Shown: positions 52,117 through 60,822 of the stretch, in pieces
Layout: each line of letters opens with the position of its first letter
How positions within the stretch are numbered: position 1 is the stretch's first letter
Origin: JAIBJN01 sp963847985
GTDB taxonomy: Bacteria; Actinomycetota; Thermoleophilia; Gaiellales; Gaiellaceae
Assembly: GCA_963847985.1 (NCBI GenBank)
Contig: CAWKBS010000002.1
Coordinates: 177,713 to 241,712, forward strand
Direction of reading: 5' to 3'
Length of the DNA: 64,000 nt
Program-made: the position numbers and the translations under genes
Notes under the pieces: generated by a model
The model's database searches: none
What the model was told of the DNA's origin: nothing
The model's input: the letters and a program-made list of their open reading frames with translations, nothing else

Positions 52117-53319
52117 GTGGGAGAGCTGATCTCGCTGGCCGAGGCCCAGCGCCTCGTTCTCGACCGGGCGAGGCCGCTGGAGGCCGAGCGCGTGCCCATC
52201 GAGCGCGCGGCCGGGCGCGTGCTGGCCGAAGCGGCCGCGGCCGCTGTCGACCTGCCGCCGTTCGCCAGCTCGGCGATGGACGGCTACGCGCTCCGGGCGG
52301 CCGACACGACGGACGCGCCGGTGTCGCTGCCGGTGGTCGCACGGATCCCGGCGGGCGGCCCGGCCGGCCGGGCGCTCGCGCCGGGGGAGTCCATGGCCAT
52401 CGCCACCGGAGGCGTCGTGCCCGAGGGCGCCGACGCCGTCGTTCCGATCGAGCTCGTGCACGAGAGCGACGGCCGCCTGCAGGTCGGGGCGCCGGTCGCC
52501 GGCGGTGCGAACGTCCGTGAGCGCGGGGGCGATGTCCGGGCCGGCGAGACCGTGCTCGACCCGGGAATCGTCCTGGGCGCAGGCCAGGTCGGGGCCTTGG
52601 CGGCGGCCGGCGTGGCCGAGGTTCGCTGCACGAAGCGCCCGCGCGTCGGCATCCTCGTGACCGGATCGGAGCTGCGCCAGCCGGGCGAGGAGCTGGGGCC
52701 CGGCCAGATCTACGAGTCGAACGGCCACCTGCTCGCCACGGCGCTCCAGCAGGCCGGCGCCGTTCCGGCGCAGCTCGGGATCGCGGTCGACACCGAGGAG
52801 GAGCACCGACGGACCATGGAGCGCGCGCTCCTCGGCTTCGACATGCTCGTGACGACCGGCGGGGCGTCGGTGGGGCCCCACGATCTCGTCAGGAAGGTGC
52901 AGGCCGCGCTCGGGGTCGAGGAGGTCTTCTGGGGCGTGGCCGTGAAGCCCGGCAAGCCCGTCGCCTTCGGCGTCCGGCGCGGGCATCTCGTCTTCAACCT
53001 CCCGGGGAACCCCGTGTCGGCCCTCGCAACCTTCGAGATGCTCGTCCGGCCGGCGGTCAACGCGCTCCTGGGGCTCCCGCACCCGCTGCCTGCCTTCCGG
53101 CCCGGGCGGCTCGCTGTGCCGGTACGCAGGAACGCCGAGCGCGACGAGCTCGTGCGCGCGGCCGTGGCGGAGGACGACGGCGAGCCGGTGCTCACCCCCG
53201 TTCCCGGTCAGGACTCGCACATGATCGTGAGGGCCGGCCGCGCAGCCGCGCTCGTCTGGATCCCGGCCGGCGACGGCGAGATCGCCGAGGGCGCGGCGGT
53301 CCGCTACCTCCCGCTCTGA
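52117..53319 (+). CDS. moeA: Molybdopterin molybdenumtransferase MoeA
   Basis: MoeA inserts molybdate into adenylated molybdopterin. The 400-residue protein from GTG 52117 has the substrate loop PPFASSAMDGYALRAAD, PAGESMAIATGG-type sequence (APGESMAIATGGVVPEGADAVV), VGILVTGSEL, TTGGASVGPHDL and FNLPGNPVSALATFEMLVRP. The C-terminal barrel is present. No other molybdenum cofactor gene is adjacent. It converges with the sortase gene, with 7 bp between. Confidence 0.94.
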   Translation: MGELISLAEAQRLVLDRARPLEAERVPIERAAGRVLAEAAAAAVDLPPFASSAMDGYALRAADTTDAPVSLPVVARIPAGGPAGRALAPGESMAIATGGVVPEGADAVVPIELVHESDGRLQVGAPVAGGANVRERGGDVRAGETVLDPGIVLGAGQVGALAAAGVAEVRCTKRPRVGILVTGSELRQPGEELGPGQIYESNGHLLATALQQAGAVPAQLGIAVDTEEEHRRTMERALLGFDMLVTTGGASVGPHDLVRKVQAALGVEEVFWGVAVKPGKPVAFGVRRGHLVFNLPGNPVSALATFEMLVRPAVNALLGLPHPLPAFRPGRLAVPVRRNAERDELVRAAVAEDDGEPVLTPVPGQDSHMIVRAGRAAALVWIPAGDGEIAEGAAVRYLPL

Positions 53320-53326
53320 GCCCTTC

Positions 53327-54070
53327 CTAGCGGGCTGCCGGCGCGGCGAGCGTGTACGCCTCGCCCTGCCGCGGCGTCACCTCGACGAGGCGCGCGTAGA
53401 CGATCCAGCGCTCGGACGCGCCGTAGAGCGGATGGCACGCGGAGAGCATCAACGCGTCGAAGCCGCGGTCGCGGATGACGCTCCAGTCGTCCGCGTCCAC
53501 GATCTCGTGCTTGAAGACCCGGTAGCGGAACGTCGCGTACGGCATCTCCAGCGTGATGCGGTCGCCGACGTCGATGTCGTCGATGTGCCGGAACGGCGCA
53601 CCGAATGTCGTGCGGTGTCCGGCGATGCCGACGGTCCGGCCCTGCCCGGGCACCTCCGTGCGCTCGTAGTGGCCGGGGCCGCGAGAAAGGTCGGCGCCCC
53701 AGCGCGTGCCGTGCACGACCACCGCCTCGATGCCGATGGTGGGGAGGGTCAGGCGTCCGAACGGCTCTCCCTGCTCGAGGCCCTTCGCGAAGCGCCGGGC
53801 ATCGAGCGCCGTGCGGGCCCGCGAAGCAGCGAGGTCGACGGCGGTGGGCTCTCCCTCGCCTCGCGCCTCGTCCGGCTGCGGCTCCTCGACAGCGGCCGGA
53901 GGCAGCCTCGAGTCCCATGCGGCGAACTCCTCCTCGAGGGCCGATTCCAGGCGGTTTTGCTGGAAGCGGCCGTAGAGATCCGTGACCGGATCGCGCCAGA
54001 AGAGAACGGCTGCCGCGTACGCGAGTACGAGCAGGCCGACGATGATGAGGATTGTTCCGGCGCGCCGCAG
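53327..54070 (-). CDS. Sortase, class E-like
   Basis: A 247-residue membrane-anchored transpeptidase. The N-terminal helix (GTILIIVGLLVLAYAAAVLFW) is followed by an acidic linker and the sortase barrel. The catalytic His is in VGIAGHRTTFG (about 152), Cys in MLSACHP (about 212) and Arg in ASERWIVYAR (about 221). The TLxTC signature is changed to MLSAC. No ATG, GTG or TTG precedes the anchor helix. CTG 54070 follows AGAGGTGATC, an excellent Shine-Dalgarno, so CTG is the likely start. It follows the M28 gene by 14 nt. No sorting-signal protein is evident in the window. Confidence 0.85.
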   Translation of the reverse strand: MRRAGTILIIVGLLVLAYAAAVLFWRDPVTDLYGRFQQNRLESALEEEFAAWDSRLPPAAVEEPQPDEARGEGEPTAVDLAASRARTALDARRFAKGLEQGEPFGRLTLPTIGIEAVVVHGTRWGADLSRGPGHYERTEVPGQGRTVGIAGHRTTFGAPFRHIDDIDVGDRITLEMPYATFRYRVFKHEIVDADDWSVIRDRGFDALMLSACHPLYGASERWIVYARLVEVTPRQGEAYTLAAPAAR

Positions 54071-54084
54071 TTCAGATCACCTCT

Positions 54085-55965
54085 CTACGGACTTTCGGCC
54101 CGGTCGTCCTCCGAGTCAACGGCAACCAGGTGTCGACGGCGGGATCTCCGCCCAGCGAGGATAGCCTGGCGACCGGCTTCCCTCAGCGGGCCGGGCGTGC
54201 GTTCGCTCACGTCCGGATAGGGCGCGTACGTCCCGACTGCGACCGCCGCGACCTGCCCGGCGGCGGCGCCCCAGGCCAGGAATGCAGCGACGAGCGGCAC
54301 GGGGACGTAGCCGACCGCCGTGAGCGCGATCAGGTACCAGATCGCATCGAGCCCCATGCCGAAGCGGACGGCGAAGGATGCAAGCAGAAGGAGCGGGCCC
54401 GCGAAGCCGAGCAGGTAGACGCCGGCCTGCACGGCGCGCCCGCGGTCGCGGAGCTGCGGGAGCCAGAGCCACGCATGCAGCGACGGCAGGAGGAACAGCA
54501 GCGAGTAGGGGTTCATGGCGGTGACGACCAGCGCGACGACCGCGAGCACGAGCATCGCCGCCAGGTGGCCGCCGAGCTCCTCCTCTCGCGCGACCGATCG
54601 CGTCCGGGTCAAGCGCGGCCGCGCGACCAACCAGCCGAGCGCGGAGACGCCGAGCAGGACGCCGAGCGCCGCAACGGGCCAGTCCTGGGCGGCATCGGTG
54701 TAGAGGCCCAGCGGGCGGTCCTCGCCGCTGGGCAGGAGCCCGAAGGCGACGAAGAGCATGAAGACGAGCCCGAGCCACAGCCACACGGCCAGGCGGCTGA
54801 GGTAGCTGCGGAGTGCAGGCAGAAGGGCGATATGACGGCGGCGGCAGCGGGCGAAGAGGTCGATGGTCGCCGCCAGGAAGGGGATCAGCGCGAAGACGAG
54901 AACGAGCTGGAGCGTCCAGCCGTAGAGGAGGCGGGTGCCGAAGTAGAGGTACGACTGCGTGCCGCTCGCCACCTCGGCCGACTCGTCCAGCGAGGCGACC
55001 AGCATCTGCGCTGCGCGGCCGATCTCGCCGATCCGCTCCTCGTTGAGGTTGGCGGGCGTGTCGCCGGAGGGCGCGCGCGGGCGGCTCCCGCTCGTCGTGA
55101 GCGTCACTGCGGGCACGCCGCGCGACACGAACGGAGCTTGCTCGTAGAAGCTGAACGGGAACGCGAGATCCACGAGCTGCGCGAGCGCCCCGGCGCGACG
55201 CGGCACCGTGCCTGACTGCTCCTCGACGGACTGGTCGGTTGTAGCGAGGAGCGTCGGGCTCGGGACACGGGGCGTGTCGCCGGCGAACTCGATGCGGGGC
55301 GTTCCGCCCGAGCCGATCGAGTCGAGGTTGACGAGCGCCGCGATCCGGCTCGAATAGGGCTGGCTGCCGGCGAAGTGCGCCGCGCCGAGCCCGCCGTAGG
55401 CCCCGCCGTCCGTCGAGACGAGGAGGATCGGATGGGCGAGGGACGCGCTGCCGAGGTCGCGCGCGAGCTCGAGGAGCGCCCCGGTCCCCGAGGCGTTGTC
55501 GTCCGCCCCGGGCGAGATGCCCAGGTTGTCCCGGTGGGCGAGCACGACGATCGCGCGCTGCGCCTGGGTGTTGGCCGGGCCGGTGCGCGGGGCCGTGGCG
55601 ACGAGGTTCACGAGCTCCTCCGTTCCCAGGCCCGGAATGTCGGCCGAGAACGTCTGTCGCTCGACGGTGAAGCCGTAGGTGCGGAGCTGGCTTTCGACCC
55701 ATTCGGCCGCGGCACGCTGGCCCTCGGTGCCGGGCGAGCGGTCGGGGTACCCGGTGGCGAGGTCGTTGGTGAACTGGACGGCCGTCTCCTGGTCGAAGAA
55801 CGGCTGTGAGCGGGGTGCCGGCAGGGCGTCGGGCCTGCCGACGCTGAAGGCGGCCACGAGCACGGGAACGGCGACGACGAGCCAGGCGGCGCGGTAGATG
55901 CGTGTCGACACCGGCCGCTCCAGGGACCCGCGCCGCGGCCGACGGCGTGGCGCTTCTGCGGCCAT
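54085..55965 (-). CDS. M28-like peptidase with C-terminal multi-pass membrane domain
   Basis: A 626-residue protein. One N-terminal anchor helix (AAWLVVAVPVLVAAFSV) precedes an M28 aminopeptidase-like domain (about 60-320) with YPDRSPGTEGQ, IVVLAHRDNLGISPGADDNASG and LVNLDSIGSGG. About seven membrane helices follow (355-590). The site that normally reads EE (catalytic and zinc-ligand Glu) is STDGGAYGG here, and the usual DHxPF His segment is YEQAPFVSRGVPAV. Two zinc-site positions thus look altered, and activity is uncertain. It is upstream of the sortase in one transcript and divergent from the response regulator. Confidence 0.78.
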   Translation of the reverse strand: MAAEAPRRRPRRGSLERPVSTRIYRAAWLVVAVPVLVAAFSVGRPDALPAPRSQPFFDQETAVQFTNDLATGYPDRSPGTEGQRAAAEWVESQLRTYGFTVERQTFSADIPGLGTEELVNLVATAPRTGPANTQAQRAIVVLAHRDNLGISPGADDNASGTGALLELARDLGSASLAHPILLVSTDGGAYGGLGAAHFAGSQPYSSRIAALVNLDSIGSGGTPRIEFAGDTPRVPSPTLLATTDQSVEEQSGTVPRRAGALAQLVDLAFPFSFYEQAPFVSRGVPAVTLTTSGSRPRAPSGDTPANLNEERIGEIGRAAQMLVASLDESAEVASGTQSYLYFGTRLLYGWTLQLVLVFALIPFLAATIDLFARCRRRHIALLPALRSYLSRLAVWLWLGLVFMLFVAFGLLPSGEDRPLGLYTDAAQDWPVAALGVLLGVSALGWLVARPRLTRTRSVAREEELGGHLAAMLVLAVVALVVTAMNPYSLLFLLPSLHAWLWLPQLRDRGRAVQAGVYLLGFAGPLLLLASFAVRFGMGLDAIWYLIALTAVGYVPVPLVAAFLAWGAAAGQVAAVAVGTYAPYPDVSERTPGPLREAGRQAILAGRRSRRRHLVAVDSEDDRAESP

Positions 55966-56017
55966 GAGCCAGTCAAGTGTAGATGACCCCTACGCCGCCC
56001 CTATCCTTACCTCAGCC

Positions 56018-56719
56018 ATGGAAGCACGTCCGACGGTGCTCCTCGTGGACGACGAGGAATCGGTGCAGAAGCTCCTCGCGTACCCGCTCGAGCGCGAGGG
56101 CTATCGAGTGGTCCAGGCCCGCGACGGCGAGGAGGCGCTCGAGCGCTACCGTGCGGAGACGGTCGACCTCGTCGTCCTCGACCTGATGCTCCCGCGCCTC
56201 GACGGCCTCGCCGTCTGCCGGCGGCTACGGGAAGAGCGGAGCGCTGTTCCGATCATCATGCTCACGGCCCGCGGCGACGAGGGGGACAAGGTGCTCGGCC
56301 TCGAGCTGGGCGCGGACGACTACATCACGAAGCCGTTCTCCATCCGGGAGTTCATGAGCCGGGTGCGCGCGCTCCTCCGCCGGGCCCAGCTCCCGCCGCC
56401 CGGCGCCCGCGAAGAGGTGATCGAGGTCGACGGCGTGCGCATCGACACGGCGCGGCGCAGCGTCGAGGTCGAAGGCGAGCAGGCGCAGCTCACGTACCTC
56501 GAGTTCGAGCTCCTGCACATGCTTGCGACCAACCCCGGCCGCGTTTTCACGCGAAAAGCGCTGCTCGATCGGCTCTGGGGCGGCTCGGAGTTCCGCGATC
56601 CCCGGACGATCGACGTCCACGTGCGCCATCTGCGCGAGAAGATCGAGCGTGATCCCAGCCAGCCGGCGCTGATCTACACGGTTCGCGGCGCCGGCTATCG
56701 CTTCCGGGACACGGGATGA
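56018..56719 (+). CDS. OmpR/PhoB family response regulator
   Basis: A 233-residue regulator. The receiver domain has the acidic pair in VLLVDDEESV, the phospho-acceptor Asp in VVLDLMLPRLDG (about 53), the Thr in MLTARGDE and the Lys in YITKPFSIRE. The C-terminal winged helix has LTYLEFELLHMLATNPGRVFTRKALLDRLWG and TIDVHVRHLREKIE. TATCCT (56001-56006) lies 11 bp before ATG 56018, so the message may have little or no leader. It overlaps the kinase gene by ATGA. Confidence 0.95.
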   Translation: MEARPTVLLVDDEESVQKLLAYPLEREGYRVVQARDGEEALERYRAETVDLVVLDLMLPRLDGLAVCRRLREERSAVPIIMLTARGDEGDKVLGLELGADDYITKPFSIREFMSRVRALLRRAQLPPPGAREEVIEVDGVRIDTARRSVEVEGEQAQLTYLEFELLHMLATNPGRVFTRKALLDRLWGGSEFRDPRTIDVHVRHLREKIERDPSQPALIYTVRGAGYRFRDTG

Positions 56720-58137
56720 GGCGCGCCCCGCTCCTCAGCCTGAGCGTCAAGGCCGGGCTCGTCATCTTCGCCGTAGTCGCGGGCGCCCTGGCGATCGTGT
56801 ACCTGGCGGTCGTCCCCCAGCTCGAGAGCCGCCTCGTCGACGCGAAGATCCGCGAGCTCGAGCAGGCGGCGCCCAACGTCGGCCAGCTCGTGCGTGACCT
56901 CGACTACGTCGCCATGGACGATGTCGTGAGGACGCAGGGAGAGAGCCTCGCGTCGCGCGTGATCGTGCTCGAGCGGCTCACGGACGACCAGCTCCGGAAC
57001 GTGGCCGACTCCAGAAACTCGCGCTTCGGGGACTTCTCGACCGATTCGTTCGCGCTGGAAGCGGCGCGGACGCAGCAACCCTCGTCGGGCCGGAGCGAGC
57101 TGGACGGGGAGCATTTCGCCGAGTACGCCTACCCTGCCACGTCGGAGCTCGTCGTCCTGCTCGCGGCGCCGCTCGACGACGTTCTCGCCAACGTGCGCAT
57201 CATCCGGCGGAGCCTGCTCGTGGCGGGCGCCGCGTCGCTGCTCGTCTCCTGGCTGGCCGGGTACCTGCTCGCGGTGCGGTTCACGCGGCGCATCCGCCGG
57301 CTCGAGGCGGCCGCCGAGCGCCTGGCCGAAGGCGACTTCCAGACGCCCGTCGTCGACACCGGCCGCGACGAGGTCGGGCAGCTCGCCGACGCGTTCAACG
57401 GCATGCGCGTCCGGCTGGCCGTGCTCGACCGGGCGCGGGGGGAGTTCATCGCCAACGCCTCGCACGAGCTGCGCACGCCGCTCTTCTCGCTCGGTGGCTT
57501 CGTCGAGCTCATGGACGACGAGGACATGGACCCTGCCGTCCGGCGGGAGTTCCTCGCCGAGATGCGGGACCAGATCGACAGGCTGACCCGGCTCGCGACC
57601 GACCTGCTCGACCTCTCGCGCCTCGATGCGGGGCAGCTCGAGATGGAGATCGCGCCCTTCGACCTGGCGGCGACAGCCCGGCTGGTCGTGGACGAGTTCG
57701 GGCCCGTTGCGGAGTCGGCCGAGCACGATCTTCGCGCGGACGCAGGCACCCCCGTGGGCGCCCTCGGCGACGAGCTGCGCGTGCAGCAGATCACCCGCGC
57801 CCTCGTCGAGAACGCCATCCGACACACGCCGTCTGGCACGACGGTGACCGTGCGAGTCGTCCGTCGCGGCACCGGCGCAGTGCTCGAGGTCGGTGACGAC
57901 GGGCCTGGAATCCCGTCCGAGGACCAGAAGCACCTGTTTCAACGCTTCTACCGGGCTGCGGGCGGCAAGGCGTCCGGAAGCGGCCTGGGGCTCGCCATCG
58001 CGTCGGAGCTCGCCTCGCGGCTCGGCGGCTCGATCGCGCTGTCCTCGCGGCCCGGGGCCACCGTTTTCACGGTGAATCTGCCCTCGACGGGGCAGGAGCC
58101 GGCGCATCCCGAGCTAGTGGCAGAAGCCACGAGCTAG
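56716..58137 (+). CDS. Sensor histidine kinase
   Basis: A 473-residue partner of the preceding regulator. It has two membrane helices (about 15-35 and 170-195) bounding a ~135-residue outer sensor region of unknown fold, a HAMP domain (RFTRRIRRLEAAAERLAEGDF), HisKA with the phospho-His in ANASHELRTPLFSLGG (about 249), and HATPase_c with ENAIRHTPSGT, GDDGPGIPSEDQ and GSGLGLAIASELA. The downstream HtrA protease gene suggests an envelope-stress role, as in other bacteria, but this is inference. Confidence 0.94.
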   Translation: MRRAPLLSLSVKAGLVIFAVVAGALAIVYLAVVPQLESRLVDAKIRELEQAAPNVGQLVRDLDYVAMDDVVRTQGESLASRVIVLERLTDDQLRNVADSRNSRFGDFSTDSFALEAARTQQPSSGRSELDGEHFAEYAYPATSELVVLLAAPLDDVLANVRIIRRSLLVAGAASLLVSWLAGYLLAVRFTRRIRRLEAAAERLAEGDFQTPVVDTGRDEVGQLADAFNGMRVRLAVLDRARGEFIANASHELRTPLFSLGGFVELMDDEDMDPAVRREFLAEMRDQIDRLTRLATDLLDLSRLDAGQLEMEIAPFDLAATARLVVDEFGPVAESAEHDLRADAGTPVGALGDELRVQQITRALVENAIRHTPSGTTVTVRVVRRGTGAVLEVGDDGPGIPSEDQKHLFQRFYRAAGGKASGSGLGLAIASELASRLGGSIALSSRPGATVFTVNLPSTGQEPAHPELVAEATS

Positions 58138-58180
58138 TTCGGAGTGCGCTTCTCCCCGTCGTCACTACGATGAGTCGGAC

Positions 58181-59425
58181 GTGAGTCGCCCCGGAGCCAT
58201 CGCCGTCATCGCCATCGTGGCCGCCGTCCTCGGCGGGACGCTTGCCCTCGCGCTCGGCAAAGCGGTCGGCTGGGTCGACGACGACGGCCGCCAGGTTCAG
58301 ACCGTGCTTGTGCCCGCGGCGGGGAGCCCGACGCCGGCGGCCGACGAGGTCGACGGTGCCGCCGCGAGACCCCTGGTCGGCAACGGGTTCGACGCGGCCG
58401 AGCTCTATCGCAAGCGCGCGGCTGGCGTCGTCACGATCTTCGCCCTCTTCGGCGAGGGAGGGATCGCGGACGAGGGCGTCACCGCCGCGCAGGGCTCGGG
58501 CTTCGTCGTCTCGGACGACGGCACCATCCTCACGAACTCTCACGTCATCACGACGGCAGGCGAGCTCGAGGCCGGTCAGACGCCGGTGGCGGCCGACACC
58601 GTCTACGTCCAGTTCCGCGACGGCGAGCGCGTGCCGGCGGAGGTCGTCGGCTGGGACGTCTTCGACGACGTCGGCGTGATCAAGGTCGACCCGGCCGACC
58701 ACCCCGTCAACCCGGTGCCGCTGGGCAACTCGGCCCGCGTGGTGGTCGGCGAGCCCGTGGCCGCGATCGGAAGCCCGTTCGGACAGGAGAGCTCGCTGAG
58801 CGTCGGCGTCGTCTCGGCCACCGAGCGGTCGATCGACTCGATCACATCCAGCTTCAAACTCGTGGACGCCATCCAGACGGACGCGCCAATCAACCGCGGG
58901 AACTCGGGCGGGCCGATGTTCAACGCCGCCGGCGAGGTCATCGGCATCAATGCTCAGATCAGGAGCGAGTCGGGCACGGCGGAGGGCGTCGGCTTCGCCA
59001 TCCCGATCAACGCGGCAAGGCGCTCGATGGAGCAGCTCGTCCAGACCGGCGAGGTGCGCTACGCCTGGCTGGGCGTCACCACGCAATCGGTGACTCCGCG
59101 GATCGCGGATCGCTTCGGTCTCGCGGAGACGAACGGCGCCGCCGTGCAGTCGGTCGTAGGCGGGAGCCCTGCCGACAAGGCCGGCCTTCGCGGAGGTACC
59201 GGCGAGCAGGAGTTCGACGGGCTGCCGTTCTGCCCCGGCGGCGACGTGATTGTCGCGGTCGACGGGCAGCCCGTGCAGTCGGCAGAGGACGTCGTCAGGG
59301 CCGTGAACCAGGTGCGCCTTCCCGGCGACGAGATCCGGCTCACCGTCCTGCGTGACGGCCAGCGCGTCGACCTGACCGCGACCCTCGGCGACCGCCCGCC
59401 GGACCCGCCCGAGCTGACCTGCTAG
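58181..59425 (+). CDS. HtrA/DegP-like trypsin-type serine protease with PDZ domain
   Basis: A 414-residue membrane-anchored protease. One N-terminal helix (AIAVIAIVAAVLGGTLALALG) is followed by a trypsin-like domain with His in NSHVITT (about 120), Asp in DDVGVIKVD (about 162) and Ser in RGNSGGPMFN (about 241). One PDZ domain lies at about 285-395 (AWLGVTTQSVTPRIADRFGL, GGDVIVAVDGQPVQS). It degrades or refolds damaged exported proteins. GTG 58181 is the start, 43 bp after the kinase gene. Confidence 0.94.
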   Translation: MSRPGAIAVIAIVAAVLGGTLALALGKAVGWVDDDGRQVQTVLVPAAGSPTPAADEVDGAAARPLVGNGFDAAELYRKRAAGVVTIFALFGEGGIADEGVTAAQGSGFVVSDDGTILTNSHVITTAGELEAGQTPVAADTVYVQFRDGERVPAEVVGWDVFDDVGVIKVDPADHPVNPVPLGNSARVVVGEPVAAIGSPFGQESSLSVGVVSATERSIDSITSSFKLVDAIQTDAPINRGNSGGPMFNAAGEVIGINAQIRSESGTAEGVGFAIPINAARRSMEQLVQTGEVRYAWLGVTTQSVTPRIADRFGLAETNGAAVQSVVGGSPADKAGLRGGTGEQEFDGLPFCPGGDVIVAVDGQPVQSAEDVVRAVNQVRLPGDEIRLTVLRDGQRVDLTATLGDRPPDPPELTC

Positions 59426-59442
59426 CCGCCTAGACTGGGCGG

Positions 59443-60330
59443 GTGAAGCCCAGCGAGGACCTGCTCCTCCTCGGAGACAATCTCGACGTCCTTCCGGACT
59501 TCGACGACGGCTCGTTCCAGCTCGTCTACGCCGATCCGCCCTTCAACACGGGCCGGCGCCAGCGCCGGCTGACCGTGGCGACCGAGGCGTCCGCGGAGGG
59601 CGACCGGACCGGGTTCGGAGGCCGCCGCTACGCGACCCAGGTGCTCGGCCAGGCCTCGTTCCCGGACGCGTTCGACGACTACCTCGGGTTCCTCGAGCCG
59701 CGCCTGCGGGAGCTCCACCGTCTCCTCGCCGCGACGGGCACGCTCTACCTGCACCTGGACTACCGCGAGGCGCACTACGCGAAGGTGCTCTTGGACGAGC
59801 TGTTCGGGCGCGAGTGCTTCCTGAACGAGATCGTCTGGGCCTACGACTACGGCGCCCGCCCGCGCCGGCGCTGGCCGGCGAAGCACGACACGATCCTGGT
59901 CTACGTCAAGGACCCGGAGCGGTACTGGTTCGACGCCGAGGCCGTCGAGCGCGAGCCGTACATGGCGCCCGGGCTCGTCACGGCGGAGAAGGCCGCGCGT
60001 GGCAAGCTCCCGACCGACGTCTGGTGGCACACGATCGTCTCGCCCACCGGGAAGGAGAAGACCGGCTACCCGACGCAGAAGCCGGAGGGGGTCGTCCGCC
60101 GCATCGTGCAGGCCTCCTCGCGGCCGGGCGACTGGTGCGTCGATCCGTTCGCCGGCTCCGGGACGCTCGGCGCCGTCTGTGCACAGCTCGGCCGCCGCTT
60201 CGTCCTCGTGGACAAGAGCCCGGAGGCGGTCGCCACCGCCCGGGCGCGGCTGGAGCGGTTTCGCAGCGAGGCCGCAGGGGTACCAGGGCAGCAGGCTCGC
60301 GCAACACCGACCCGAGCCGCAAGGCGGTAG
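59443..60330 (+). CDS. Orphan site-specific DNA methyltransferase (N6-adenine/N4-cytosine, beta class)
   Basis: A 295-residue DNA methyltransferase. Catalytic motif IV (ADPPFNTG, about 30) comes before the SAM motif (DPFAGSGTLGAVC, about 230), the beta-class order. The target-recognition region lies between (EIVWAYDYGARPRRRWPAKHDTILVY, TGYPTQKPEGVVRRIV). The N-terminal LLLLGDNLDVLPDF is family-typical. No restriction endonuclease is adjacent, so it looks like an orphan enzyme with a possible regulatory or replication-timing role. The recognition site is unknown. Confidence 0.88.
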   Translation: MKPSEDLLLLGDNLDVLPDFDDGSFQLVYADPPFNTGRRQRRLTVATEASAEGDRTGFGGRRYATQVLGQASFPDAFDDYLGFLEPRLRELHRLLAATGTLYLHLDYREAHYAKVLLDELFGRECFLNEIVWAYDYGARPRRRWPAKHDTILVYVKDPERYWFDAEAVEREPYMAPGLVTAEKAARGKLPTDVWWHTIVSPTGKEKTGYPTQKPEGVVRRIVQASSRPGDWCVDPFAGSGTLGAVCAQLGRRFVLVDKSPEAVATARARLERFRSEAAGVPGQQARATPTRAARR

Positions 60331-60393
60331 ATTTCGCCGGGATCCCGAAGCGGGTCCGCGGCGAAAGAACAGGAAAACGAGATCTCAGCGAAC

Positions 60394-60792
60394 GTGGTTT
60401 CCCTGGTTATTCCAGCCAGGGCGGAGTACATCGCCCTCGGCAGGCTTGCCCTGACCGGGCTGCTCCGTCCGCGGGCCGTCGAGCCCGAGGTGATCGCCGA
60501 CGTCAAGCTCGCGCTCACGGAGGCCTGCTCCAACTCGATCCGCCACGCCTATGCCGACGGCCGCGATGGGGAGGTCGAGATCCGCTACGAGCTGGCCGAC
60601 GCAACCCTCGCCGTCGAGGTCTTCGACGAGGGCGGCGGGTTCGACCCGGCGCTGCTCGACTCCGACCCAGGCGGCCTCGACGAGGGCGGCCTCGGAATCG
60701 CCATCATCCGCGCGGTCACCGACGAGCTCAGCATCGGGCCCCGCTCGGGCGGCACCGGTTACTGCGTCCGCTTCACGAAGAACCTGGGCTGA
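60394..60792 (+). CDS. RsbW-like anti-sigma factor/serine kinase ATPase (HATPase_c_2)
   Basis: A 132-residue GHKL ATPase of the anti-sigma regulatory kinase type. The N box is DVKLALTEACSNSIRHAYAD, the G1 box VFDEGGGFDP and the G2 box GGLGIAIIRAVTDEL. Such proteins bind sigma factors or phosphorylate STAS antagonists. No sigma or STAS gene is next to it, so the partner is unknown. GTG 60394 is used; no clear Shine-Dalgarno is visible. Confidence 0.88.
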   Translation: MVSLVIPARAEYIALGRLALTGLLRPRAVEPEVIADVKLALTEACSNSIRHAYADGRDGEVEIRYELADATLAVEVFDEGGGFDPALLDSDPGGLDEGGLGIAIIRAVTDELSIGPRSGGTGYCVRFTKNLG

Positions 60793-60822
60793 CCCCCGGT
60801 CGCGCCGGTAAGCTCCGGCGCC

